Source: Sabulitectum sp036743055 (GTDB lineage: Bacteria; Fermentibacterota; Fermentibacteria; Fermentibacterales; JCC-6). Taken from it: 24,206 nt of DNA. Positions within the stretch are counted from its first letter, which is position 1; each line of letters starts with the position of its first letter. This document shows positions 1 through 7,797 of the stretch, in pieces. The notes below the pieces were generated by a model that was not told the DNA's origin, ran no database searches, and saw nothing but the letters and a program-made list of their open reading frames with translations. The stretch spans positions 1 through 24,206 of the forward strand of contig DAINQE010000038.1 in the NCBI GenBank assembly GCA_036743055.1, given 5' to 3'. The position numbers and the translations under genes are program-made.

Positions 1-747
1 AGATGCTCATCTACGAGAACAAGAGGATGGCCCACTACTGGCTGAAGCTCCAGGGGTTCCCCCACCCTGAGACATGGGTTTTCTACAGGAAAGGAGACCT
101 CAGGGAGTTCCTGAAGGATTTCGCGGATTATCCCCTCATCAGCAAAACGAACATCGGAGCGAAGTCATCAGGGGTCAGGGTACTGAGAAGCCCAGGTGCG
201 GTTAAGGGGGTCGGCCGCATGGTATTCGGCATTTTCAGGACTCCCTCGATGGTAACCGGATACACGCCGGTCAGATCCGGCAGTGTCATCAGGGTACCCG
301 CCTACGGCCTTCGGGAAAGACATTCACTCTTCCTGCAGAGGTTCGAGGACATAAAGTGGGAATGGAGGATGGTGCGGATCGGAGAATCCTACTTCGGTCA
401 CAGAAAGCTTATCGGGAAAAAGGGTCTGGCCAGCGGAACGCGCCTGAAGGGCTGGGGAGCGCCACCGCAGGAGCTCCTGGAACTCACCAGGGAGATATGC
501 GACAGGGGAGGCTTCCATTCCATGGCCATAGACATACTTGAGACCGCCGACGGAAGATACCTGGTGAACGAACTCCAGTCCATTTTCGGACAGTCGGTGG
601 ACAATCTGATGTACCTTGACGGTGTTCCGGGAAGGTATGTGGAAGACGGGGACGGCTTCAGTTTCCAGAGGGGGGGAGTTCAACGCCCACAACAGTTTCA
701 TGCTCAGGGTAAAGCACTTCGCTGAGCTTCTGGGGGAGAAGCGGTGA
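1..747 (+). CDS. ATP-grasp domain protein, 5' partial, apparent frameshift near the 3' end
   Basis: The gene is open at the left edge; its N-terminus lies outside the window. The visible part looks like the ATP-binding half of an ATP-grasp ligase: a strand with PLISKTNIGAKSSGV (glycine-rich loop), later MAIDIL and YLVNELQSIFG, the metal-binding Asp/Glu/Asn region of the fold. This subtype is common in surface-polysaccharide loci; its substrate cannot be told. In the starting frame the protein ends at 725 with an unconvincing tail (RPQQFHAQGKALR). After the G7 run at 670-676, the +1 frame reads EFNAHNSFMLRVKHFAELLG and stops at 747. That is a natural ATP-grasp C-terminus and overlaps the next start as GTGA. 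I therefore annotate to 747 and infer one extra G (sequence error or real mutation). Family call is firm; the function is unknown. Confidence 0.75.
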
Positions 748-1829
748 AAAGGATACTTTTCGACCTGAAGAAGGAGTACTACCTGAACTCACTGCTTCCC
801 CTTTACAGGGCCCTGGAGAAGGACGACCGCTACGACCTGTGGATCAGGTCCGGCAGCGACAGCCACAGGGTGCTCGGGGTCATTCCCGTCTCCAACCGGG
901 GCAGGATAGAGAAGGACCTCAGGGAGAGGGGCTTCAGGGTAACCGGAGAGACCAGGGGCTTCCACGGCGTTGTCTGCGGCGACGCCCTGAGGAATCCGGA
1001 AAGGTACGACGACGTGCCCCTTTTCCACCTGGACCACGGAGTGGGTATCAAGACCCTGCGCATAAGGAACATCGTGAGGCAGAGGGACCGCCGCTATCAT
1101 GTCTTCCTGGAGGGAGAGTACTGGTACGACTACATCAGGGGTCTTGGCTGGCAGGACAGGGCGGATTTCCACATCACAGGGCTGCCGAAGCTCGATCCGT
1201 TCTTCACGCCGGGCTTCTATGACAGAGGGGCCATTGAAAAAAGGCTGGGGCTGGATCCCGGGAAGAAAACGGTACTCTACGCCCCTTCCTACAAGCCCAG
1301 CTGCATCGACATCATAGGGGAGGGAATCCTTGAGCTGATACCCAGGTACAACCTCATAGTGAAGCTGCATCCCTATTCATGGGGGGGCAAGTACGCTCCG
1401 CATTCCCAGCACAGGCTCTTCCAGAAACTCCAGGGAAAAACCGGCGGATTCCACCTGGTTCCCAGGGACGATTTCGACGTGTATCCCTACCTTTTCGCTG
1501 CGGATACACTGGTGAGCGACACATCCAGCGTGGTGAACGAGTTCCTCGCCCTGGGAAGGCACGGTGTGATCTGCGTTCTTCCCCAGGGAAATCCCAGGCA
1601 TTCCGACGGAATGCCGGTACTTTCCCTGGATCCTGCGGAATGGCTTCAGGGGGCCTTTCCCCACATCAGCGCCGCCCACGAGCTTCAGGGGGCGGTGGAA
1701 AGCGCTCTTGACCCTGACCGGGAAATGAAGATGAGCCTTGAGGAACACCGTAACCGTTTCTTCACGGGCCTGGACGGAAGGTCCTCCAGGAGGGTGAAGG
1801 AAGTCATCGATTCGGTGCTTTTTCCCTGA
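744..1829 (+). CDS. CDP-glycerol glycerophosphotransferase-family protein (TagB/TagF-like)
   Basis: A 361-residue protein with a GTG start that overlaps the (frame-corrected) stop of the ATP-grasp gene as GTGA. Family features are visible in order: an HG pair at about 98-99 (HLDHGVGIKT), GLPKLDPF at 146-153, VLYAPSYKP at 177-185, LHPYS at 208-212 and the nucleotide-binding signature SDTSSVVNEF at 258-267. These match the C-terminal catalytic part of CDP-glycerol:polyol-phosphate transferases. In Gram-positive bacteria such enzymes build teichoic acids; in diderms they usually decorate capsule or LPS with glycerol- or other polyol-phosphate. No membrane segment is visible, as expected for a cytoplasmic peripheral enzyme. 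Pairing with an ATP-grasp gene suggests a surface-glycan modification locus continuing to the left. Donor and acceptor are not determinable. Confidence 0.8.
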   Translation: MKRILFDLKKEYYLNSLLPLYRALEKDDRYDLWIRSGSDSHRVLGVIPVSNRGRIEKDLRERGFRVTGETRGFHGVVCGDALRNPERYDDVPLFHLDHGVGIKTLRIRNIVRQRDRRYHVFLEGEYWYDYIRGLGWQDRADFHITGLPKLDPFFTPGFYDRGAIEKRLGLDPGKKTVLYAPSYKPSCIDIIGEGILELIPRYNLIVKLHPYSWGGKYAPHSQHRLFQKLQGKTGGFHLVPRDDFDVYPYLFAADTLVSDTSSVVNEFLALGRHGVICVLPQGNPRHSDGMPVLSLDPAEWLQGAFPHISAAHELQGAVESALDPDREMKMSLEEHRNRFFTGLDGRSSRRVKEVIDSVLFP

Positions 1830-2697
1830 GGCCGGTACCCTTCCACCTCTCGTGGAACCAGACCCACTGCTCCGGCGCTGAGAGTATCCAGCCGCCTATC
1901 CTGCCGTTCAGTATGTCCAGGATATCGGGGGAGTATTCCAGGGGTTCCTCGATGGTGATGAGATAGCTGTTGTCCCTGAGCCTTTCTATGTGCATGGGTA
2001 CCACGGGAACGTTAAGCTTCCTGGAAAGGGTGGCCGGGGCCGAAGGGGTCCTGGCCGGAATGCCCAGGAAGTCCACCGTTTCGCTTCTCACCCTGGAGGT
2101 GTACTGGTCGATGAGTATGCCTATTGCGGCGTTGCTTCTGAGAAGCCTGACGATGGGCCCCACGCCTCCGTCCCTGGAGAGAACGTGTATCCCGTGGGAG
2201 GCCCGAAGGTCCTCCAGGACCCTGGAAGCCTTCCTGTGGGTGAGTTCCCTTCCCACTACACCGGTCTCCACCCCAAGGAGCCTCACCGCCCTGGGTATCA
2301 GCTCCCATGCGCTGAAATGCGCCGTGACCGCTATGACGCCCCTGCCTGCTCCCAGGGCAGCATGAAGGTTCTCCTCCCCCTGGACCCTTACGGCCCTGCA
2401 GAAAGAGGCGTCGCCCTTTCCATTCAGGTGGAAGAAATCGAAGTAGCCCTGTATTACGGATGCGTATATCGATCTGGTGGAGGCTTTTATGCCCAGTCGA
2501 TCCATGACCTTCTCCCTGTGGAGGCGTATTACCCTGCCTCCCTTCAGGGGAAGAAAGGCAAGGAGGGATCCCAGTATCCACGCCTGGACCCTCAGGAAGG
2601 GCCTGGGCGTAACCCTGCATGAAAGGATCAGGGCCTTCACCAGTGGAACGGTGAGTGAATGCCTCAGCCTGCGGAACCTTCTTTTCTTCCTCGCCAT
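1804..2697 (-). CDS. LpxL/HtrB-family lipid A acyltransferase
   Basis: A 297-residue protein of the bacterial lipid A acyltransferase family, which transfers a secondary acyl chain to lipid A precursors at the inner membrane. The N-terminus is basic and then hydrophobic (residues 16-50). The catalytic HxxxxE motif is TAHFSAWE with H127 and E132. The family's IGILIDQY segment follows at 192-199, then PSAPATLSRK, and the signature EQWVWFHERWK lies close to the C-terminus. Length is typical (about 300). The ATG start has no clear ribosome binding site. The 3' end overlaps the convergent upstream gene by 26 bp. It could act on lipid A or, as some relatives do, on another glycolipid; the lipid A genes downstream in this window favour lipid A. 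Acyl donor and position cannot be read from sequence, so no lpxL/lpxM symbol is assigned. Confidence 0.88.
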   Translation of the reverse strand: MARKKRRFRRLRHSLTVPLVKALILSCRVTPRPFLRVQAWILGSLLAFLPLKGGRVIRLHREKVMDRLGIKASTRSIYASVIQGYFDFFHLNGKGDASFCRAVRVQGEENLHAALGAGRGVIAVTAHFSAWELIPRAVRLLGVETGVVGRELTHRKASRVLEDLRASHGIHVLSRDGGVGPIVRLLRSNAAIGILIDQYTSRVRSETVDFLGIPARTPSAPATLSRKLNVPVVPMHIERLRDNSYLITIEEPLEYSPDILDILNGRIGGWILSAPEQWVWFHERWKGTGLREKAPNR

Positions 2698-2784
2698 GAA
2701 GGCGAGAATACCGCGGCGGGAAGGAAGCTGTCAAGAAACCCGTTATATTTCCCGGTGAACAGGCCAGAAAGGAGCGCGCTCCGG

Positions 2785-5424
2785 TTGCGGAAACTCATTC
2801 TCTTCGACACGCTGGGGATCCTCTACAGGGGTCACTACGCCATGATAAAGCGTCCCCTCAAGGGCGCCGATGGAACTGTCACCAGCGGTCTGAGCCACCT
2901 GCTGTCGGAACTCACCAGGGTAATGGAGGAGAACCCGGGCGCCCTGGTGGCAGCCGTGGGCGACGCCCCGGGTCCAACCTTCCGGAGCGAGATCTATCCC
3001 GAATACAAGGCCAACAGACCTGAGACCCCGGAGGATCTCAGGACCCAGACTGAACTGGCAAGGAAGATAATACCCCTGATGGGTATTCCTTTCATAGAGG
3101 AAAAGGGATACGAGGCCGACGACCTCATCGCCGGTCTGGCCCGTGAATCCAGCGATCCGGTTCTCGTAGTCTCACCGGACAAGGACCTCCTGCAGCTCGT
3201 GTCCAGTCGGATATCCGTTCTTCGCCCGGGGAGATACGGCGGTTCTTCCACACTGGTTGAAGAGGGGGGTGTGGGTGCGATCATGGGTGTTCCCGCCGGG
3301 AAAGTGGCGGACCTTCTGGCCCTGATGGGTGATTCCTCCGACAACATCCCCGGGGCGAAGGGCATAGGTGCAAAAGGAGCAGCTTCCCTGCTCCAGCGAT
3401 ATGACTCCATCGAAGACATTTACGCCGATCTTGACTCCGTAACCCCCGACTCCCTCCGAAGGAAACTTGCTGATTCCGAAGATGCGGTCAGGCTGAGCCT
3501 CAGTCTGACCAGGCTCGACCGTCCACTGCCCCGGGGCGTTTCCGCCGGGAACATCTCAATGGGCACGCCAAGGGAAGAGGAACTGCTTCCCCTTCTTCAG
3601 CGCCTCTCCCTTTCCAGGACCGCGGAGTTCGCAGGGATGAACATCGTTCCTTCCGCAGGGATCCCGGAGTACGATTGCGCCGTAACCATCGCCTCCGGTC
3701 CAGGGGACATCTCGCTGCCCGGGGAAGGGCCCATCGCCATCGACACGGAAACCACTTCCAGGGATCCATCCCAGGCTGAACTCATCGGGTTCTCGGTATC
3801 GGCGGAACCCGATTCGGCGGTTTACGTGGATTACCGGGGCACTTCGAGGAAGAAGGACTTTCTCGAGGTCCTGGAGGATCAGGCGGCTGCCAGGGGTTAC
3901 ATCGCCCAGAACGCCAAGTACGACGCCAGGGTGCTGATGAACTGCGGAGTACACCTTCCCGGGCCCTCCGGCGACCCTTATCTTGCCGATTACCTGCTGC
4001 GGCCGGATTCCAGGGAGCATTCCCTGAAGAAGCTGGTCCCTCTCTGGCTTGGCAGGACCATCCCGACCTTCGCTGAGATAACCGGGGGAGACAGTTCGCT
4101 TCAGAAGGTGGCCATGGAAGAGATAGCCTCCTACTGCTGCACCGATTCCTCATCGACCATGGCCCTCTGCCGCAGGCTCCACGAAGAGCTGGAAAAGGAT
4201 CAGGGTCTGAACAGGGTATACCGTACCGTGGAGCTGCCACTTTCGGCGGTGCTGGCCGCCATGGAACGGAGGGGCATCGGTCTCGACCGGGAGGCCCTGA
4301 GACAGGAGGGGGACGCCATCAGCGCCAGGCTTTTCGCCCTTATGGAGAAGGCCGGAGAGCAGACGGGAAGGTCAGTGAACCTGGCCAGCCCCCAGCAGGT
4401 CGCAACGGTGCTTTTCGACACACTGGGACTGGATCCTGTGAGGAAGACCTCCGGGGGCGCCAGATCCACGGGAATGACCGTTCTTGAGGCCCTGCGGGGG
4501 AAGCATCCCTTCGTGGAGACCCTTATAGAGTTCAGGGAGCTCTCAAAGCTTCAGAATACATATATCGAGAAGCTGCCCGGCTTCGTGAATCCCCGTACCG
4601 GGCTGATACACACCAGTTTCAACCAGGCTGTTACCGCCACCGGCAGGCTGAGCAGCTCCAACCCGAACATGCAGAACATTCCAATAAGGACCGAGAGGGG
4701 CAGGGCCGTACGCAGGTGCTTCGTGCCTCCGGAGAAGGATCATGTCTTCGTTACCGCCGACTATTCCCAGATAGAGCTTCGCATCCTCGCCCATCTGGCC
4801 GGGGACGGCATTCTCCGCAGGGCCTACCTGGAGGATGCCGACATCCATTCCAGGACGGCGGAGGCCATCTTCGGGGACGCCTCTCCGGAGCACAGGCGTA
4901 AGGCCAAGGAGGTTAACTTCTCCATCATCTACGGAATAAGTGCCTACGGGCTCTCCCAGAGGCTCTCCATTCCCAGGGGCGAGGCATCGGAAATCATATC
5001 GAAGTATTATGAAACCTATCCCGAGGTAAGGCGGTTCTACCGGGAAACCGTTGCCTTGGCCGAGGAACAGGGGGAAGTTCGAACGATACTGGGAAGGAAG
5101 AGACCATTCCAGGAGCTCGCCGGAGCTCGTGGCAACTCCAGGAAGCAGATGGAGAGGGCAGCGGTGAACACCAGGGTCCAGGGTTCCGCCGCTGACATGA
5201 TAAAACTTGCAATGATCAAGGTGGCTGATAAGCTGAACAGGGAACTGCCCGGTGCTTCACTGGTACTCCAGGTACACGATGAACTGGTGGTAACCTGTCC
5301 AGGGGAACTGGCCGGGGATGCGTCCCGAATACTGAAAGGGGAAATGGGTTCGGCGCTGGAGCTCGATGTCCCCCTGACCGTTGAAACGGGAACGGGGGAG
5401 AACTGGTTGGCGGCGGGTCATTGA
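2785..5424 (+). CDS. polA: DNA polymerase I, with 5'-3' nuclease, proofreading and polymerase domains
   Basis: An 879-residue Pol I used in gap filling, repair and primer removal. I chose the TTG at 2785 because the protein then begins RKLILFDTLGILYRGHYAM, where Pol I families begin, and GAAAGGAG lies 10 nt upstream; earlier in-frame starts run into the divergent gene. The 5' nuclease domain has F-D8, EADD (D112, D113), SPDKDLL and GDSSDNIPGAKGIG. The 3'-5' exonuclease motifs look intact: DTE at 320-322, NAKYD, and YCCTD. The polymerase has motif A DYSQIELR (D659), motif B RRKAKEVNFSIIYG, and motif C VHDE (D832). Motif B carries Ser713 where Gly is usual (NFG). A TATATT box at 2744-2749 is a possible -10 element but lacks a good -35. 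The sulfatase-fold lipoprotein gene follows 7 nt later. Confidence 0.96.
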   Translation: MRKLILFDTLGILYRGHYAMIKRPLKGADGTVTSGLSHLLSELTRVMEENPGALVAAVGDAPGPTFRSEIYPEYKANRPETPEDLRTQTELARKIIPLMGIPFIEEKGYEADDLIAGLARESSDPVLVVSPDKDLLQLVSSRISVLRPGRYGGSSTLVEEGGVGAIMGVPAGKVADLLALMGDSSDNIPGAKGIGAKGAASLLQRYDSIEDIYADLDSVTPDSLRRKLADSEDAVRLSLSLTRLDRPLPRGVSAGNISMGTPREEELLPLLQRLSLSRTAEFAGMNIVPSAGIPEYDCAVTIASGPGDISLPGEGPIAIDTETTSRDPSQAELIGFSVSAEPDSAVYVDYRGTSRKKDFLEVLEDQAAARGYIAQNAKYDARVLMNCGVHLPGPSGDPYLADYLLRPDSREHSLKKLVPLWLGRTIPTFAEITGGDSSLQKVAMEEIASYCCTDSSSTMALCRRLHEELEKDQGLNRVYRTVELPLSAVLAAMERRGIGLDREALRQEGDAISARLFALMEKAGEQTGRSVNLASPQQVATVLFDTLGLDPVRKTSGGARSTGMTVLEALRGKHPFVETLIEFRELSKLQNTYIEKLPGFVNPRTGLIHTSFNQAVTATGRLSSSNPNMQNIPIRTERGRAVRRCFVPPEKDHVFVTADYSQIELRILAHLAGDGILRRAYLEDADIHSRTAEAIFGDASPEHRRKAKEVNFSIIYGISAYGLSQRLSIPRGEASEIISKYYETYPEVRRFYRETVALAEEQGEVRTILGRKRPFQELAGARGNSRKQMERAAVNTRVQGSAADMIKLAMIKVADKLNRELPGASLVLQVHDELVVTCPGELAGDASRILKGEMGSALELDVPLTVETGTGENWLAAGH

Positions 5425-5431
5425 AAACCGT

Positions 5432-6763
5432 ATGAATAAGAACACCTCCATACTGCTGGCGATACTGTCACTGCTTTTTCTCACAGGCTGCGGAGGCGGT
5501 GATGGGCCGAATGTCCTGCTGATCCTCGTGGACACGGTAAGGGCCGACCACTTCAGCTGCTACGGTTACTCCAGACAGACCACGCCCTTCATCGACAGCC
5601 TTGCACAGACTGGAACGATGGCCCTCAGATGCCAGGGGCAGTCTTCCTGGACCCTTCCCTCCATGACAACGATCATGTCGGGAAGGACACCGGTGGAACA
5701 TGGCGCCGGAAGGCGGAACGGTGTCTTCCATGGTGTTTCACCCGACCTTCCATGGCTCCCCATGGCATTTTATTCAGCGGGGTACAGGACCGCAGCCTTC
5801 TTCAATGTGATGTTCATGAACGAGGACTTCGGTTTCCACCGGGGATTCAGGCATTTCGACTGCCAGGGAGTGGCCAGCGGCAACAGCCTGAGAAAGGCCG
5901 GCTCAACCGTTGACGACTTCCTTGCCTGGCTGGACTCCTCCGACGGTTCCGAACCGTTCTTCGCCGCGGTTCATTTCTATGATCCGCATATTCCATACGA
6001 CCCCCCTGCACCATGGGATACCATGTTCACCGATCCCTCTTACCAGGGCGAATACGGAACTTCATGGGGAACGGGCATTACCGAAATGATGGCCGTGAAC
6101 GCCGGGGAAACCGTGCCTTCCGAAGCCGATATTCACAACCTGGTAGCCCTCTACGACGGGGAGATCGCATACACCGATTCGGAGATAGGAAGGCTTCTCA
6201 GGGAGATCAGAGCCCGCGGCCTTGGGGAGAATACGATCATTGTCCTGGTGGGCGACCACGGTGAAGAGTTCCTGGAACACGACGGCATAGAGCACGGCAG
6301 AACACTCTATCAGGAGCTGACCCACGTGCCCCTGATCCTGGCCGGTCCTGGCTTTCAGGGGGGAAGGGTGATAGAGGAACCCGTTGCTCAGTACGATCTG
6401 TCATTTACCCTGGCCAGGGCGACTGGAGTGGACTTTCCCGTACTCGATCACCAGGTCGACCTTGCGGCAGAACAGCCCGTCATGAGGCGCATCTTCGCCA
6501 GCGGTGTGCTGTGGCGCCAGGAAGGGGACCTGGTCTCGGTGGTGGAGGGCGATATGAAGCTCATCTGGAGCGTGGAGGACGATTCGGTTCAGGCCTTCCA
6601 TCTGGGGGATGATCCGGCGGAGACCGAGCCGGTGGAACCCTGTCAGGATCTCCTGGAGGAAGCCGGGTTCTACTGGGCAACACCTCCCGAGGTCATGGCG
6701 GACGTCGTTGACTACAGCGAGACAGCGGCCAGGGAGCTGAGGAACCTGGGCTACATCAGATAA
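5432..6763 (+). CDS. Sulfatase/alkaline-phosphatase-superfamily lipoprotein
   Basis: A 443-residue exported lipoprotein. The ATG at 5432 is chosen because it gives a clean lipoprotein signal peptide (hydrophobic stretch then LTGC, Cys20); a longer TTG start at 5381 would bury it behind a charged extension. Superfamily motifs are LILVDTVRADHFSCYGY (metal-binding Asp34), SSWTLPSMTTIMSG, and VGDHGEEFLEHDGIEHG (metal-binding Asp/His). The position of the formylglycine Cys/Ser in true sulfatases (C/S-x-P-S-R) is Thr74 here (T-L-P-S-M). A threonine nucleophile is known in phosphoglycerol and phosphoethanolamine transferases of this superfamily, so phosphate-ester transfer or hydrolysis is likelier than sulfatase action. 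It follows polA by 7 nt without a clear ribosome binding site, and its end overlaps the convergent ferredoxin gene by 8 bp. Confidence 0.85.
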   Translation: MNKNTSILLAILSLLFLTGCGGGDGPNVLLILVDTVRADHFSCYGYSRQTTPFIDSLAQTGTMALRCQGQSSWTLPSMTTIMSGRTPVEHGAGRRNGVFHGVSPDLPWLPMAFYSAGYRTAAFFNVMFMNEDFGFHRGFRHFDCQGVASGNSLRKAGSTVDDFLAWLDSSDGSEPFFAAVHFYDPHIPYDPPAPWDTMFTDPSYQGEYGTSWGTGITEMMAVNAGETVPSEADIHNLVALYDGEIAYTDSEIGRLLREIRARGLGENTIIVLVGDHGEEFLEHDGIEHGRTLYQELTHVPLILAGPGFQGGRVIEEPVAQYDLSFTLARATGVDFPVLDHQVDLAAEQPVMRRIFASGVLWRQEGDLVSVVEGDMKLIWSVEDDSVQAFHLGDDPAETEPVEPCQDLLEEAGFYWATPPEVMADVVDYSETAARELRNLGYIR

Positions 6764-7235
6764 TGGACACCGACGCCGAAGCCTCCCCGGATATTACCCT
6801 GTAGGATCCCGCGGGCAGCCCGTTCACATCCAGCTCCACGGTTCCCTGGATGCTGGAGGTTCCTCTGGAAACGATCCTTCCGGTGCGGTCGAGCAGGAGC
6901 ACCTCGCAGCCCGGCTCAGCGCCCAGAACGGTGAGGGAACCGGAACGAACCGGGTTGACCCCCGGGCGGAGCCCCTCCATGGGTCCTTCGGTTTCCTCGA
7001 CCCCAGTATACCATACCCGGTATATGGCGTCCCTGGGGCAGTAGTTCACACATGTTCCGCAGCCGTCGCAGAGTTCCGGGTCTATCCAGGCGTCGCCCCC
7101 TGCGATGGTAATGGCGCCCTGGGGACAGAAGTAGACGCAGTTGCCGCATCCGTTGCACTTGGCCTTGTCCACCTGATATACCCACTTCAGGAGCAGGGAC
7201 AGGGCAATGAAGGTCATGGTAGCTGCGAATCTCAT
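6756..7235 (-). CDS. Membrane-anchored 2x[4Fe-4S] ferredoxin with a C-terminal sorting-like domain
   Basis: A 159-residue protein with three parts. Residues 1-20 are hydrophobic with one early Arg (signal anchor or signal peptide). Residues 27-66 hold two ferredoxin motifs: C27, C30, C33, C37 followed by P, and C56, C59, C62, C66 followed by P, the standard pattern for two [4Fe-4S] clusters. Residues about 93-159 read VNPVRSGSLTVLG, then VLLLDRTGRIVSRG and GLPAGSYRVISG, the pattern of type IX secretion / FlgD-like C-terminal domains (NP-x, DxxGR, LPAGxY). It starts 4 nt after the SpoU gene stop, with AGGGAG just upstream, so the two are probably cotranscribed. Role is inferred to be electron transfer at the membrane; partners and side of the membrane are unknown. 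Small ferredoxins rarely carry such a tail. Confidence 0.82.
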   Translation of the reverse strand: MRFAATMTFIALSLLLKWVYQVDKAKCNGCGNCVYFCPQGAITIAGGDAWIDPELCDGCGTCVNYCPRDAIYRVWYTGVEETEGPMEGLRPGVNPVRSGSLTVLGAEPGCEVLLLDRTGRIVSRGTSSIQGTVELDVNGLPAGSYRVISGEASASVSII

Positions 7236-7239
7236 GGGG

Positions 7240-7713
7240 TCATTCTCCCTTCAGACGCCTTCTCTGGATCTCCCAGGCAACCATGGCGGCGGTGCTGGAA
7301 ACATTGATGCACCTCCTGCCTCCGCTCTGGGGTATGGTCACTTTCATATGGCTCATCTCCAGTACCTCCGGTGATACGCCCTCCGCTTCGTTTCCGAAGA
7401 CATATGCTCCTCCCGCGGGCAGTTCCGCCAGGTGGAGAGGCACGGCGTCCGGCGAGTTCTCCACGCATACCAGCGTCCTTCCCCGGGAAAGCAGCTCTGC
7501 TGCTTCCACGGCATCCCTGAACCATCTCCAGGGAACTGAGGAATGGGTGCCCCTGGAGGTCCTTCCCACCTTTCTTCCACCTGGTCTGGCCGATATGCCG
7601 CATAGGATCACTCCCGCGGGGGAGATGGATTCCACGGTACGGAAGACCGAGCCTACGTTGAAGGCGCTTCTCAGGGAATCCAGAACGAACACCGGGTAAG
7701 ATGACGTGATCAT
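7240..7713 (-). CDS. TrmH/SpoU-family RNA 2'-O-methyltransferase
   Basis: A 157-residue SPOUT-class methyltransferase, expected to methylate a ribose 2'-OH of tRNA or rRNA using S-adenosylmethionine. Family motifs are visible: motif 1 SAFNVGSVFRTVES (N19, G21, R25), motif 2 YVFGNEAEGVSPEVL, and motif 3 IPQSGGRRCINVSSTAA, which forms the knotted cofactor site. There is no extra N-terminal RNA-binding domain, so it is a minimal form like TrmL in size, though the motifs are closer to the general TrmH group. Start is ATG, with AGGA about 7 nt upstream. It heads a two-gene minus-strand unit with the ferredoxin. The target nucleotide cannot be deduced. Confidence 0.88.
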   Translation of the reverse strand: MITSSYPVFVLDSLRSAFNVGSVFRTVESISPAGVILCGISARPGGRKVGRTSRGTHSSVPWRWFRDAVEAAELLSRGRTLVCVENSPDAVPLHLAELPAGGAYVFGNEAEGVSPEVLEMSHMKVTIPQSGGRRCINVSSTAAMVAWEIQRRRLKGE

Positions 7714-7741
7714 CGGGGAATCCTAAAACGGGGAACGGTCA

Positions 7742-7770
7742 TTGACAAGCGGCAGCATGGTTCATAGATA
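7742..7770 (+). promoter_or_regulatory. Sigma70-type promoter candidate for the 133-residue protein gene
   Basis: A perfect TTGACA at 7742-7747 and a 17-bp spacer lead to TAGATA at 7765-7770, a weak match to TATAAT. It lies in the 84-bp divergent gap between the SpoU gene and the plus-strand gene starting at 7798, with GGGAGG at 7787-7792 as its ribosome binding site. The -35 and spacing are good; the -10 is poor. Confidence 0.45.
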
Positions 7771-7797
7771 AAGAAGGGCACTGTCCGGGAGGCTTTC

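Noticed and set aside
1990..2622. 210-codon plus-strand open frame opposite the LpxL-type gene
   Set aside because: It is antisense to a well-supported acyltransferase and shows no domain.
2659..2784. Longer N-terminus for DNA polymerase I
   Set aside because: The added 42 residues are not family-like and would overlap the divergent acyltransferase start; TTG at 2785 has a ribosome binding site and gives the normal N-terminus.
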